From Terriglobales bacterium (GTDB lineage: Bacteria > Acidobacteriota > Terriglobia > Terriglobales > Acidobacteriaceae), in NCBI GenBank assembly GCA_035487355.1, contig DATHMF010000086.1, positions 1 through 64,000 of the forward strand: a stretch of DNA of 64,000 nt, in the 5' to 3' direction. Each line of letters opens with the position of its first letter. The first letter of the stretch is position 1. Shown piece by piece: positions 1-9,187 of the stretch. Below the pieces are notes generated by a model, which was not told the DNA's origin, did not search any database, and saw nothing but the letters and a program-made list of their open reading frames with translations. A program made the translations under genes and the position numbers.

Positions 1-58
1 ACAGGGGCCAGCCTTACAATCGATGGGGGATACATCGCATAATTGAGAACGAGGAGAG

Positions 59-664
59 ATGGATATGGCCCGACCGAAGGAATTTGATCTAGAGAGAGCT
101 CTTCATCGTGCCATATCCGCCTTCTCTCAAAAAGGCTTTGCCGCCACGTCAACCGACGAGTTGATGCGTGCAATGGAGGTAGGTCGGCAAAGTATGTATG
201 ACACTTTCGGGGACAAACGCGCCCTCTTCTTGAAGGCTCTCGAAGTCTACGTCTCGGAAAACGGTCGCGCCATGAATGTCGAACTCCGAGCTCCAGGGTC
301 ACCGCTTGCTGCTATCCGGAGCGCATTGGTTCATTTTTCAGAACGCAAAGATCTTTCCAGTACAGATGGTTGCATGGGGATTAATGCCATCTGTGAGTTC
401 GGGATGCGCGATGAAGACGTGACGCGAATTATACGCCGTGCTGCCAACGCACAGCGTCACACGCTCATGGACACATTGAGACGAGCTCGGATGGAAGGCG
501 AACTTGATGCTCGGACGGACATTGAGAGTCTTGCCGATTTCTTTGAAAGCACGCTGGCAGGAATAAGGATTGCTGCGAAAGCGGGAAAGACTCGGTCAGC
601 CCTAAGACGAATCGCTGAGATTGCATCTGGCACGTTTGCCGATGCTAAATCATCGGTCCTGTGA
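59..664 (+). CDS. TetR/AcrR family transcriptional regulator
   Basis: A one-component DNA-binding repressor of the TetR family, 201 aa, within the usual 190-220. The N-terminal helix-turn-helix lies at about residues 26-52 (GFAATSTDELMRAMEVGRQS then YDTFGDKRALF), the typical TetR signature. The C-terminal ligand domain is generic (TetR_C-type). The start ATG at 59 follows GAGGAG; an ATG at 65 is also possible. It reads toward the cupin gene with 172 bp between them, and an inverted repeat at 704-731 lies in that gap and could be its operator. The ligand and target are unknown; the nearby cupin and MFS pump are the obvious candidates. The family call is firm, the regulon is inference. Confidence 0.9.
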   Translation: MDMARPKEFDLERALHRAISAFSQKGFAATSTDELMRAMEVGRQSMYDTFGDKRALFLKALEVYVSENGRAMNVELRAPGSPLAAIRSALVHFSERKDLSSTDGCMGINAICEFGMRDEDVTRIIRRAANAQRHTLMDTLRRARMEGELDARTDIESLADFFESTLAGIRIAAKAGKTRSALRRIAEIASGTFADAKSSVL

Positions 665-703
665 AGTCGGCTAGTGACACGTCGCACGGAGAGAAATTTG
701 AAT

Positions 704-731
704 CTTATTCTGGATAATATAATCCAATAAG
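704..731. promoter_or_regulatory. Inverted repeat between tetR-like and cupin genes
   Basis: Arms CTTATT-GGAT and ATCC-AATAAG flank an A/T core, with a two-base CT bulge in the left arm. Its position 40 bp after the TetR gene and 105 bp before the cupin fits an operator for the TetR protein. It could also be a weak hairpin terminator, but no T-run follows. Confidence 0.4.
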
Positions 732-836
732 ACAGGTTGCAACTCTTTGCCGTTCTACGGACGCAACCAAATTTATGACTCAGCTGATCGCGGAAGCCGA
801 AACGGTCTTTTCTAAATATTCGAAGGAGAAATTCTG

Positions 837-1331
837 ATGAATGATCCCCACAAGTTCGGTACGGAGTTTGGATCTGATCATGCACTCGAACAAAGGACAC
901 CTATTGTCAGTCACCATGACACCATCAAATGGTTTGAGGCAATCCCCGGAGAACAATTGTGTATTCGGGTTCACGGAACACAGGTGAATGGCCGCTTTGC
1001 AATTATGGAAAATATCGCGTCGCCAGGCACAGCAACACCTATGCACTTCCATGCGGAAGATGAAATTTTTCACATCCTTGAAGGGACTGTGACCTTCAGC
1101 ATCGACGGCGACGTTTTCAATGCCTCCGTCGGCTCAATTGTGGTTATTCCAGGAGGCGCACATCACGCGTGGAGGAATCGTTCGAACGCTCCGATCCGCA
1201 TGTCGACCTTCTTTTCACCAGGTGGAATAGAAGAGCTTTACCCCAAGCTTGTCGGCTTGTCGTTAGAAGAGCTATCTACTGTAGTCGAACCATTCGGATC
1301 AGGCATTGTTGGACCGCCCATCGATGAGTAA
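837..1331 (+). CDS. Cupin domain-containing protein
   Basis: A small single-domain cupin of 164 aa. Motif 1 is clear: PMHFHAEDEIFHILEG, giving metal ligands H70, H72 and E76; motif 2 (VVIPGGAHHAWRN) gives H109 or H110. Such proteins bind a divalent metal and act as small-molecule dioxygenases, isomerases or binding proteins; the substrate cannot be told from sequence. No signal peptide is visible, so it is probably cytoplasmic. AAGGAG sits eight bases before the ATG and supports this start. It follows a TetR regulator and faces a convergent DHA2 exporter, suggesting a small xenobiotic-response locus, which is inference. Confidence 0.85.
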   Translation: MNDPHKFGTEFGSDHALEQRTPIVSHHDTIKWFEAIPGEQLCIRVHGTQVNGRFAIMENIASPGTATPMHFHAEDEIFHILEGTVTFSIDGDVFNASVGSIVVIPGGAHHAWRNRSNAPIRMSTFFSPGGIEELYPKLVGLSLEELSTVVEPFGSGIVGPPIDE

Positions 1332-1443
1332 CGTCTCCGCAGCGGACGTTTATCTCGACGGCCCACAATGAGTCGCAGGGACAGGCGGCGTTGCGGACTT
1401 GCTAGAGCAGGCGTTTAGCGCTCAAGCGGACCATTAGAAATAT

Positions 1444-3000
1444 TCACGTGCGCTTCGGAATCATAAGTCTCGCAACCGCGGCACTTGTAACGGACAGGCC
1501 TGCGCAAATGAACATGACGATCCTGAATCCGAATGCAAATGCATCCCCAATCATTTCTTTAATGGCAAATCTCGTAGCAGTATCCAGAGCAGCGGGTACC
1601 TGCAAGCCGGCGAGCCTGATCTCTTCCGATTGGAGCTTCTGTAGCATGCCGGGCGGCAGTGACAGATAATCGAGGCTGTTGTTCAGGCGAGAACCAAAGG
1701 CTTTCACCATCACAATCCCAAGAACTGCAATTGCAAGCACACTCGCGACTCGGGCAACTGCATTGTTGATTCCAGAAGCGGTACCGACGCGGTCTTGATC
1801 TACGGAATTCATTACCACGGTGGTGAGAGGAGCCACGGTGAGCGTCATCCCGAATCCCAAGACAACCAACGCCGGGAAAAAAGACTTCCAATAGCTACTT
1901 CCAACAGACGGCAAGGCAAACAGAACCAAACCCACAGCGGCAATGAGCGGCCCGATCGTCAGCGGACTCCTTGGCCCGTAGCGAGCAACGAGTCCGCCAG
2001 CCCAGCGGGAAAGAAGGAACATCAGCAGGATCAGGGGAAGCATGGCAGCGCCCGCTGCAGTCGCCGAGTATCCCTGGACTTGGATTAGGTTCAACGGGAA
2101 CAAGAAAAAGAAAATTCCAATCGCGGCATATAGAAAGAGCGTAAGCAGGTTGGCGCCACTGAAGCTGCGAGATTTGAAGAGCGTGAGCGGCACCATCGGC
2201 GAAGCAACACGAGCTTCGACGAAAACGAGCGCGATAAGACACCCGAAAGCAACGATCAAACTCCCGAAGACCAGGGGATTGCCCCACCCCAGGTTGAGGG
2301 ATTCGAGGAAGCCGTTTACCAAACCGCCTAGCCCTAGCGTGGCAAGAAAAGCTCCGACCCAATCGACGCGCGCTGTAATGGCGCTGCGGCTTTCCGGAAT
2401 TTGCCAAAGCGAAATCGCTATCACCACCGCTGCAATCGGGAGATTGATGAAAAATGCCCAGCGCCAGGAGGCATGCTCAACCAGCCAGCCACCAAGAACG
2501 GGCCCAACTGCGGTGGTGATCGCGGTAAAGCCAGACCAGGTGCCGATCGCGCGGCCACGATTTTTCTCGCCGAAAGACGTACTGATAATCGCAAGGCTGC
2601 CGGGCACCAGCAATGCAGCCCCAATACCTTGAATGCTCCTGGCAATGATCAGGTGATGAATGTTTGCTGCGATTCCGCAAGCCAGGGAGGCCACGGCGAA
2701 GATCGCCACACCCACCACGAAGATCAGGCGACGGCCAAACAAATCACCGAGCGAGCCTCCGACCAGAATCAGTGCACCGAGGAACAGTCCGTAAGACTCG
2801 ACCACCCATTGCACATCTACCACCGTTGCATGAAAGCTCGCCTGGATCGCAGGCAGAGCGACACTGACGACTGTGCTATCGATGAAAGCCATGCTGGAGC
2901 CGAGAATGGTTGCAGCGAGTATCCAGGATCTCGTCTTTGCTGCACACGGAGCCTCGACAGGCCCAGTTCGGATTATGGCTTCATCGCAAGGTGGTCTCAT
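1444..3000 (-). CDS. MFS transporter, DHA2 (EmrB/QacA) family
   Basis: A drug:H+ antiporter of the 14-TM DHA2 family, 518 aa. After a 25-residue cytoplasmic N-terminus come the typical TM1 segment (ILGSSMAFIDSTVVSVALPA), the motif-A loop GGSLGDLFGRR and the motif-C-like segment GPVLGGWLVEHASWRWAFF. It probably exports hydrophobic drugs across the inner membrane. Unlike the 6036-7631 pump it has no HlyD or TolC partner beside it, so it may work alone. The gene is convergent with the cupin and divergent from the TolC operon. Substrate unknown. Confidence 0.92.
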   Translation of the reverse strand: MRPPCDEAIIRTGPVEAPCAAKTRSWILAATILGSSMAFIDSTVVSVALPAIQASFHATVVDVQWVVESYGLFLGALILVGGSLGDLFGRRLIFVVGVAIFAVASLACGIAANIHHLIIARSIQGIGAALLVPGSLAIISTSFGEKNRGRAIGTWSGFTAITTAVGPVLGGWLVEHASWRWAFFINLPIAAVVIAISLWQIPESRSAITARVDWVGAFLATLGLGGLVNGFLESLNLGWGNPLVFGSLIVAFGCLIALVFVEARVASPMVPLTLFKSRSFSGANLLTLFLYAAIGIFFFLFPLNLIQVQGYSATAAGAAMLPLILLMFLLSRWAGGLVARYGPRSPLTIGPLIAAVGLVLFALPSVGSSYWKSFFPALVVLGFGMTLTVAPLTTVVMNSVDQDRVGTASGINNAVARVASVLAIAVLGIVMVKAFGSRLNNSLDYLSLPPGMLQKLQSEEIRLAGLQVPAALDTATRFAIKEMIGDAFAFGFRIVMFICAGLSVTSAAVARLMIPKRT

Positions 3001-3331
3001 AAGCGCTATGGATGCTATTCGGAGCGCATAAGGTTCTGAACGTTACTGAAGCACAGAGAGTGTGCGGCCCCGACCCTGACCTATGATGCCCGAGTTAGGG
3101 GCAATGCGGAAGCTATTCCGGGCCAGAAGTCGGCTTATGAGAACTAATCCCGCTTCTGGGTGATCTTCAGAAACCGGACTGCTGAAACGCGACTTGTAAA
3201 TCAGACTGCATGCTTCCGCGTGCATCCAAACTCCATCTGCGGATTTCAAGTTGCTCGGAGTTGCAGGTCGCATTTAGGATGGTTCCTCCTGGGTTGCCGC
3301 CCAAGAGGGGTTCTTTACAAGGAGGTTTCCC
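3001..3331. other. Divergent intergenic region
   Basis: It separates the leftward MFS gene from the rightward TolC operon and must hold both promoters. I see no convincing operator palindrome or RNA element. A strong Shine-Dalgarno (AGGAGG at 3320-3325) ends the region and fixes the TTG start of the TolC homologue. Confidence 0.4.
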
Positions 3332-4789
3332 TTGAGGCTCCGTTTCAATCGTGGATCAGGTCACTCACTCGTGATGGCTGGAGTCTTGTTCTGCTGGGCG
3401 GCAACATCCGTTGCGCAGACCGGGACGGCTTCCATCGCCAGCACACCCGGGCAAGCCATTCCTGGAACGCAGGGAGCAAGCCCATTCGCCAGCAGCGTAC
3501 CGGCAAAGCCCGTTGCGGGCGTGATTCCGATTTCGCTGCAGGAGGCGATTGACCGCGGGTTGAAGCAGAATCTCGGGCTCCTGCTTTCGAGTTCAGACAT
3601 CCGTTCCGCCCGCGGAGAGCGCTGGGAGCAGTTGAGCGCACTCCTTCCCCATGTGACGGCATCACCCTACGTGAACGTTTCACAAACAAATCTCCAGGAG
3701 CTGGGCATTTCGCTGAGCTTGCCCGGAGTCAAGCTGCCCTCTTCGGTGGGTCCCTTTTCTTATTTCGACGCGCGTGTCGCCGTAGCTCAGTCGCTGTTTG
3801 ACTGGAAATCCATCAATAATGAGCGCGCCGCGGCGCAGAACTTGAAATCTACGGAATACAGTTTTAAGGATGCCCGTGATCTTGTGGTGCTCGCCGTAGG
3901 CTTCACCTATTTGCAGGCGATCGCTGACGAGGCCCGGGTCGAGACGGCTGAAGCGCAGGTCCAGACTGCACAGGCGCTCTACGATCAAGCGACCGATCGG
4001 GTGACCGCCGGCGCTTCGCCGGCCATTGATAGCTTGAGGGCAAAGGTAGAACTCCAGACCCGGCAGCAGCAGTTGATCCAGGCGAAGAACAACTTAGCGA
4101 TTCAGAAGCTGACCGTGGCGCGCGTCATTGGGCTGGCCCCGGGGCAGGAGTTCCAACTGACCGACAAATCGCTCTATCAGCCCTTCGAGGGCATCAGCGT
4201 CGATGAGGCGCTCAAGCGTGCTTACGCTTTGCGCTCGGATTATCAGGCGGCCACGAGCACGGTGCGCGCTGCGGAATTTACCCGCAAGGCGGCGGTCGCC
4301 GGATATTTCCCCTCAGTGTCTTTCAACGCAGACTACGGAAGAGGAGCAGCGCATCCCTCGACGGCGACGGAGGTGTTCGACGTGCGCGGAACCCTGTCCA
4401 TTCCAATTTTTACGGGCGGCAGCGTTCATGGCGACGTGTTGCAGGCAGACGCGAGACTCGAGCAGAGTCGTGAACGCCTGGAGAGCCTGCGCGCTCAGAT
4501 CGACGCGGACGTTCGCACCGCATTGTTGAACCTGCAGTCCTCGGCGGACCAAGTCAACGTGGCGCGCAGCAACATTGACTTGGCGGAGCAGACGCTGGCG
4601 CAGTCGCGCGATCGTTTCTCGGCGGGCGTCGCCGATACGGTGGAAGTGGTGCAGTCGCAGGAGGCGGTGGCGAGCGCCCACGAACAGTACATCTCCAGCC
4701 TCTACAACTACAATTACGCGAAAATTTCCTTGGCGCGGGTCTTGGGTATTGCCGAAGAGGGCGTTAAGGAATACTTCAAAGGAAAATGA
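3332..4789 (+). CDS. TolC family outer-membrane efflux protein
   Basis: Outer-membrane channel of a tripartite efflux pump, 485 aa. The TTG start is chosen because AAGGAGG lies just upstream. A signal peptide spans about residues 1-28, ending SVAQ. Two OEP repeats follow: the first starts ISLQEAIDRGLKQNLGLLL, the second VDEALKRAYALRSDYQAA, each with long alpha-helical hairpins rich in Ala/Gln. The stop overlaps the HlyD start (ATGA), so translation is probably coupled. It forms one operon with the HlyD adaptor and DHA2 pump that follow. Confidence 0.93.
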   Translation: MRLRFNRGSGHSLVMAGVLFCWAATSVAQTGTASIASTPGQAIPGTQGASPFASSVPAKPVAGVIPISLQEAIDRGLKQNLGLLLSSSDIRSARGERWEQLSALLPHVTASPYVNVSQTNLQELGISLSLPGVKLPSSVGPFSYFDARVAVAQSLFDWKSINNERAAAQNLKSTEYSFKDARDLVVLAVGFTYLQAIADEARVETAEAQVQTAQALYDQATDRVTAGASPAIDSLRAKVELQTRQQQLIQAKNNLAIQKLTVARVIGLAPGQEFQLTDKSLYQPFEGISVDEALKRAYALRSDYQAATSTVRAAEFTRKAAVAGYFPSVSFNADYGRGAAHPSTATEVFDVRGTLSIPIFTGGSVHGDVLQADARLEQSRERLESLRAQIDADVRTALLNLQSSADQVNVARSNIDLAEQTLAQSRDRFSAGVADTVEVVQSQEAVASAHEQYISSLYNYNYAKISLARVLGIAEEGVKEYFKGK

Positions 4790-6039
4790 TCATGGCAGAA
4801 GAAAACCCAACCCCTTCGGAGATTGGGACAAGCCACCAGTCTATGGCCAGCGCACCCCCCGCACCGCGTTCGTACTCTCGGCCGAAGCGCCGCCGAAACA
4901 TGCTCATTGCGATTGGCGTGCTGATAGTGCTCGTCGTCGGCATATTCCTGTGGCGGTATTTCGGCAGCTATGAATCGACTGACGACGCTCAGGTTGATGT
5001 CCATCTCTATCCGGTCAGCGCGCGTATTTCCGGCTACGTGATCCGCGTTAACGTAGAAGACAACCAGTGGGTGCAGAAAGGGACTGTACTGGCAGAGATT
5101 GATCCGAGAGATTATGAAGTTGCTGTAGCGGAGGCGCAAGCCAACCTGGCGAATGCGGAGGCGACCGCGCAATCGCTGAATATTACTGTGCCCATCACTT
5201 CGGTGAACACTTCGAGCCAATTGACGTCTACGGCATCGGGTATCGAAAACGCCAGAGCGGGAGTCGTTACCGCTGAAAAGCAACTCGTGGCCTCCCATGC
5301 CCAACTGGAGCAGGCGGAGGCCGAGGATGTGAGGGCTCAAGACGATCTCCGCCGTTACAAGCAGCTGGTCGACAAAAAAGAAGTGGCCGAGCAAGTTTAC
5401 GATCAGGCCCTGGCGACAGCTAAGGCAAGCACGGCGGCAGTGACCGGTGCTCAGGCTAATGAATCTGCGGCGCAGCAGGGTGTGCGACAAGCGCAGGACC
5501 GCCTGGTGGAGGCGCAGGCGAACCGCCAGTCCGCGGAAACCGGGCCTCAGCAAGTATCGTCAACGCGGGCTCGCGTGCGGGCCGCAATTGCTGATGTGGA
5601 GCAGAAACGCGCGCTCCTGGAGCAAGCGCAACTCAATCTGCAATACACCAAAATCGTTGCCCCGGTCGATGGCGAGGTGAACAAGACAGTAGTCGTGGGG
5701 ATGAATGTTCAGCCGGGACAGCAATTGCTCACCGTGGTGCCTCTGGACGAAGTATGGATCACCGCAAATTTCAAAGAAACGCAGCTCAAGCACATGCGGC
5801 TGGGACTGAAAGCAAAAATTCACGTGGATTCCACAGGCCGGACGTTTATGGGTCATGTAGATAGCATTGCCGGCGCCACCGGCCCACTGTTCAGCTTGCT
5901 TCCGCCCGAGAATGCCACCGGCAATTACGTAAAAATCGTGCAAAGGATTCCAGTCAAGATCGTTCTCGAACTCGGCGAGAACAAAAATCGTGAGCTTCGG
6001 CCGGGCATGAACGTAGTACCCGATGTGTATCTCCAATGA
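4786..6039 (+). CDS. HlyD/EmrA-type membrane fusion protein
   Basis: Periplasmic adaptor joining the inner-membrane pump to the TolC channel, 417 aa. One TM helix at about 39-58 follows a basic stretch (PKRRRN). The biotinyl-lipoyl-like halves appear as VSARISGYVIRVNVEDNQWV and the later VDGEVNKTVVVGMNVQPGQQ; between them is a long coiled-coil hairpin (about 110-270). The domain order and TDDAQVD segment match EmrA. The gene overlaps both neighbours by four bases. An ATG at 4792 is an alternative start. Confidence 0.93.
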   Translation: MIMAEENPTPSEIGTSHQSMASAPPAPRSYSRPKRRRNMLIAIGVLIVLVVGIFLWRYFGSYESTDDAQVDVHLYPVSARISGYVIRVNVEDNQWVQKGTVLAEIDPRDYEVAVAEAQANLANAEATAQSLNITVPITSVNTSSQLTSTASGIENARAGVVTAEKQLVASHAQLEQAEAEDVRAQDDLRRYKQLVDKKEVAEQVYDQALATAKASTAAVTGAQANESAAQQGVRQAQDRLVEAQANRQSAETGPQQVSSTRARVRAAIADVEQKRALLEQAQLNLQYTKIVAPVDGEVNKTVVVGMNVQPGQQLLTVVPLDEVWITANFKETQLKHMRLGLKAKIHVDSTGRTFMGHVDSIAGATGPLFSLLPPENATGNYVKIVQRIPVKIVLELGENKNRELRPGMNVVPDVYLQ

Positions 6040-7631
6040 GCTCCGCTGCCCTGACCCTCGACCAGGATGTATGGCAGCCCAAGTACAACCCTTGGCTGAT
6101 CGCGGTTGTCGTGGCGCTTGCAGCGTTCATGGAGGTCCTCGATACCAGCATCGCCAACGTGGCCCTGCCGTATATGGGGGGAAATCTAGGGGCGAGCAAC
6201 GACGAGAGTACCTGGGTCCTGACGTCTTATCTGGTGTCAAATGCTATTGTTCTGCCCATCAGCGGATGGCTCGCAGGCACGCTGGGGCGCAAACGTTTTT
6301 TCCTGGGCTGTTTGTTTGTGTTTACGCTGAGCTCTCTGCTTTGCGGGATGGCGCCGAGCCTTGGTCTTCTTCTCTTTTTCCGGATACTGCAGGGCGCGGG
6401 CGGCGGCGGGCTACAGCCCATGGCGCAAGCGATTTTGGCAGACACCTTTCCGCCGCATCAAAGAGGATTGGCATTTGCGCTCTACGGTATTACCGCCGTC
6501 ACGGCCCCAACCATTGGCCCGACTCTGGGCGGGTGGATCACCTTCAACTATTCGTGGCGATGGATTTTTTTCATCAATCTCCCGGTCGGGTTGGCTACGT
6601 TGTTTCTGGTATACCGTTTCGTGGAAGATCCGCCCTATCTGGCGCGCCTGAAGAGCGCAGGGGTAAAGCTGGACTACGTTGGTATCGCTTTGCTGGCACT
6701 GGGCGTCGGGGCACTGCAAATCATGCTGGATAAGGGCCAGGAGGATGACTGGTTTGGGTCAAGCTTCATCACGACTTTGGCCATTACAGCAGCGGTCTGC
6801 CTGCTGTCTCTGGTGATCTGGGAGTGGTTTCAGAAAGCGCCGATCGTCGACGTTCGCTTGTTCAAGAGCTTTAATTTCGCCACCGCCAACTTGATGATGT
6901 TTATGCTGGGAATCGTATTGTTCAGCAGCCTGGTGATGCTGCCGCTTTTCTTGCAGACGCTGTTGGGATATACCTCACAGCTCGCGGGACTGGCGGTTTC
7001 GGCAGGCGGACTTATGCTGCTGCTCGAAATGCCCATCATGGGCCAATTGACGACCAAGATCCAGGCACGATATCTCATCGCTTTTGGTTGGCTGTGTTTG
7101 GCGGTTGCTATGTTCTACTCCACAAAGCGCATTGACTTACAAATCAGCTTTAATACCGCGCTATGGCTGCGCGTCGCTCAGGTGGTTGGCTTGGGGTTCC
7201 TGTTCGTGCCGATTTCGCTTGTGGCCTATATCGGAATCGCGCCGGAGAAGAACAATGCGGTCGCCGGGATCGTCAATTTCATGCGCAATATGGGGAGCAG
7301 CGTCGGCACCTCGTTGGTCACCACATTGCTGGCGCGGCGCTCACAGTTCCATCAGCACACCCTGGTGAGTTATACGCGGCCAGACAATCCGAATTTCCAG
7401 AATGCGTTAAACGGATTGAGCACACGCTTGGCTCACTCCGGCTTGAGCGCGCCCGCGGCACGGGGGCTGGCGATCGCCAGGATTTATCAGGAGCTGCAAG
7501 CGCAGGCTTCCTGCCTGGCATATATTGATACCTTCATGGTCCTCGCGGTAGCTGCGGCCATCATGATCTTCCTGGCTTTCCTGTTGAAGAAGAATGATCC
7601 TGGCGGTGGCGGCGCGCCGCGATTGGAATGA
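6036..7631 (+). CDS. MFS transporter DHA2 family, EmrB-like pump
   Basis: Inner-membrane drug:H+ antiporter, 531 aa, 14 predicted TM helices. EmrB hallmarks are visible: MEVLDTSIANVALPYMGGNL in TM1, STWVLTSYLVSNAIVLPISG, the loop GWLAGTLGRKRFF and the motif GPTLGGWITFNYSWRWIFF. With the preceding adaptor and TolC channel it makes an EmrAB-TolC-type exporter for hydrophobic toxins. The start overlaps the HlyD stop (ATGA). No dedicated regulator is adjacent; the TetR gene at the window start is 5 kb away. Confidence 0.94.
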   Translation: MSSAALTLDQDVWQPKYNPWLIAVVVALAAFMEVLDTSIANVALPYMGGNLGASNDESTWVLTSYLVSNAIVLPISGWLAGTLGRKRFFLGCLFVFTLSSLLCGMAPSLGLLLFFRILQGAGGGGLQPMAQAILADTFPPHQRGLAFALYGITAVTAPTIGPTLGGWITFNYSWRWIFFINLPVGLATLFLVYRFVEDPPYLARLKSAGVKLDYVGIALLALGVGALQIMLDKGQEDDWFGSSFITTLAITAAVCLLSLVIWEWFQKAPIVDVRLFKSFNFATANLMMFMLGIVLFSSLVMLPLFLQTLLGYTSQLAGLAVSAGGLMLLLEMPIMGQLTTKIQARYLIAFGWLCLAVAMFYSTKRIDLQISFNTALWLRVAQVVGLGFLFVPISLVAYIGIAPEKNNAVAGIVNFMRNMGSSVGTSLVTTLLARRSQFHQHTLVSYTRPDNPNFQNALNGLSTRLAHSGLSAPAARGLAIARIYQELQAQASCLAYIDTFMVLAVAAAIMIFLAFLLKKNDPGGGGAPRLE

Positions 7632-7682
7632 GAATAATATGGAAATAGGCGGGGCGCTGGATAACAGCGTTAAAAAAAGCAA

Positions 7683-8318
7683 ATGATCAGGGTTGTTACG
7701 GTTGAACGAGAATACGGATCGGGGGGCGGCGAAATCGCAGCGCGCCTTGCGGGTCAACTTGGATGGAAGCTCTGGGACCAGGTGCTGACCGAGGAAATCG
7801 CCCGGCTTGCAAAGTGCCCCAAGGCGATTGTCGAAAGCCGCGAGGAGAAGAACGATCCTCTCTACTACCGGCTGTTCAAGTCGTTTTTGCGCGGCAGTTA
7901 TGAAGGAAACCTGAACGCTCACAAGCTGAACCTTGTTGACAGTGAAAGCATCCTGAAGATCACTCAGAAAGTTGTGGAACACGCGGCGGGCAAAGGAAAC
8001 TGCGTTATCGTCGGAAGGGGGTCGCAACATTTCCTGGCAAACCGCCAGGACGCGCTGCGCGTGTTTCTTTACGCTCCCAGGGAAAACAAGGTGCAGCGGC
8101 TTATCTCTCGCGGCAAAGAAGAAAGGGAAGCCGAGGAGCTGGTGGACACCGTCGATCGCGAACGCGCCGATTTCATTCAGAAGTACTTTCGCGCTGAGTG
8201 GCCGAACCGGTCCTTGTATCACGCCATGATCAACACCGCGGCGGGCGATGAGGCGGTGGTTCAGGCTATTTTGAGTTTCATGAAAATCGTGGATTCAAAT
8301 ACTTTAGTGCCTCATTAA
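7683..8318 (+). CDS. Cytidylate kinase-like family protein
   Basis: A P-loop nucleotide kinase-like protein of 211 aa related to the Cytidylate_kin2 family. The N-terminus VTVEREYGSGGGEIAARLA carries a glycine-rich loop in place of a classical GKS/T Walker A, as is usual in this family. CVIVGRGSQHFLANRQDALR and the YAPRENKVQRLISR region fit the lid/arginine part. True CMP kinases are longer and have a canonical Walker A, so phosphorylation of CMP is not assured. It lies 51 bp after the efflux operon and may be co-transcribed. ATG at 7683 is preceded by only a poor ribosome-binding site. Confidence 0.8.
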   Translation: MIRVVTVEREYGSGGGEIAARLAGQLGWKLWDQVLTEEIARLAKCPKAIVESREEKNDPLYYRLFKSFLRGSYEGNLNAHKLNLVDSESILKITQKVVEHAAGKGNCVIVGRGSQHFLANRQDALRVFLYAPRENKVQRLISRGKEEREAEELVDTVDRERADFIQKYFRAEWPNRSLYHAMINTAAGDEAVVQAILSFMKIVDSNTLVPH

Positions 8319-8440
8319 GAATCCTGAGCAACGCACCGGCTCGGAAATCTTTTTCGGTACACATTCCAGTTAGGGCTGGGAATGGCACTAGTTCCTTTCT
8401 ACAGCTATGCTTTTGGTTGATTATTAATGAGTACGCGAGT

Positions 8441-9106
8441 TTACTGCGCTCCGATTGCCACTTTCTCCCCCAGAAAATGCGGTTGCTTGCGGAGCACATA
8501 AATGTCGAGCACCGCTTTCACTCTGGCCAAATGCTCGCGCATTCGCGTTCCAAAGCTGTTGTAAGCGTCAACTTCGGGCGCGTTGAATCCAATTGCATCC
8601 AGTCCGTGATGGTTCGCGATAAAGATCGCTCGCTGATTATGAAATTCCTGGGAGATAATCGTGATCTCTGTCTGTCCGAACACTTCTTTCGCCCGGACAA
8701 CTGAATCCAGGGTCCTGAAACCGGCATAATCGGCGTAGATTCTCCCGGCGGGTATGCCCTGTGTAATGAGTGCATTTTTCAGGTCTGCAGGTTCGTCGTA
8801 GCCGAGAGTGTGGTTGTCTCCGCTTACCAGAAGATAATCGACTTTCCTTTGCTGATAAAGGCTCACGGCCGCTGCTACGCGATTCTGAAAAAACAGATTG
8901 GGCCTGCGATCAGGCAAATATTCCTGGCAGCCTAGAACCAGTCCGACTCGGCGGTGCGGAATCGCTTGCACGTCGGAATAGGTCTTGCCTTTCGAGGACC
9001 GCACAATCACCAGGTTGGCGATAAACACCGCGATGACGGCGAAGGCACCAGCCGCCAGCACCAACTTGAATAACCTGCGCTTCATCGAGTTCTTCGTCAT
9101 AACCAT
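8441..9106 (-). CDS. SanA/YdcF-like DUF218 membrane protein
   Basis: A 221-aa DUF218 protein of the SanA (vancomycin high-temperature exclusion) type. One N-terminal TM helix at about 15-33 anchors a periplasmic domain with the family blocks VGLVLGCQE, YLLVSGDN, GYDEPADLKNALITQGIP and the FRTLDSVVRAKEVFGQ segment. SanA affects envelope permeability in enterobacteria; enzymatic activity is unproven. The most likely start is the ATG at 9106 or the internal ATG at 9088 (MKRRL). It is convergent with the kinase-like gene and divergent from the permease. Confidence 0.85.
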   Translation of the reverse strand: MVMTKNSMKRRLFKLVLAAGAFAVIAVFIANLVIVRSSKGKTYSDVQAIPHRRVGLVLGCQEYLPDRRPNLFFQNRVAAAVSLYQQRKVDYLLVSGDNHTLGYDEPADLKNALITQGIPAGRIYADYAGFRTLDSVVRAKEVFGQTEITIISQEFHNQRAIFIANHHGLDAIGFNAPEVDAYNSFGTRMREHLARVKAVLDIYVLRKQPHFLGEKVAIGAQ

Positions 9107-9187
9107 AGGCTACTCGGAGCTGTGGCTTAATGCAGGTCAGTTTTGATATTGTTTCTTGGCCCTCAGCACGCAATTTGCCCAGGCCCT

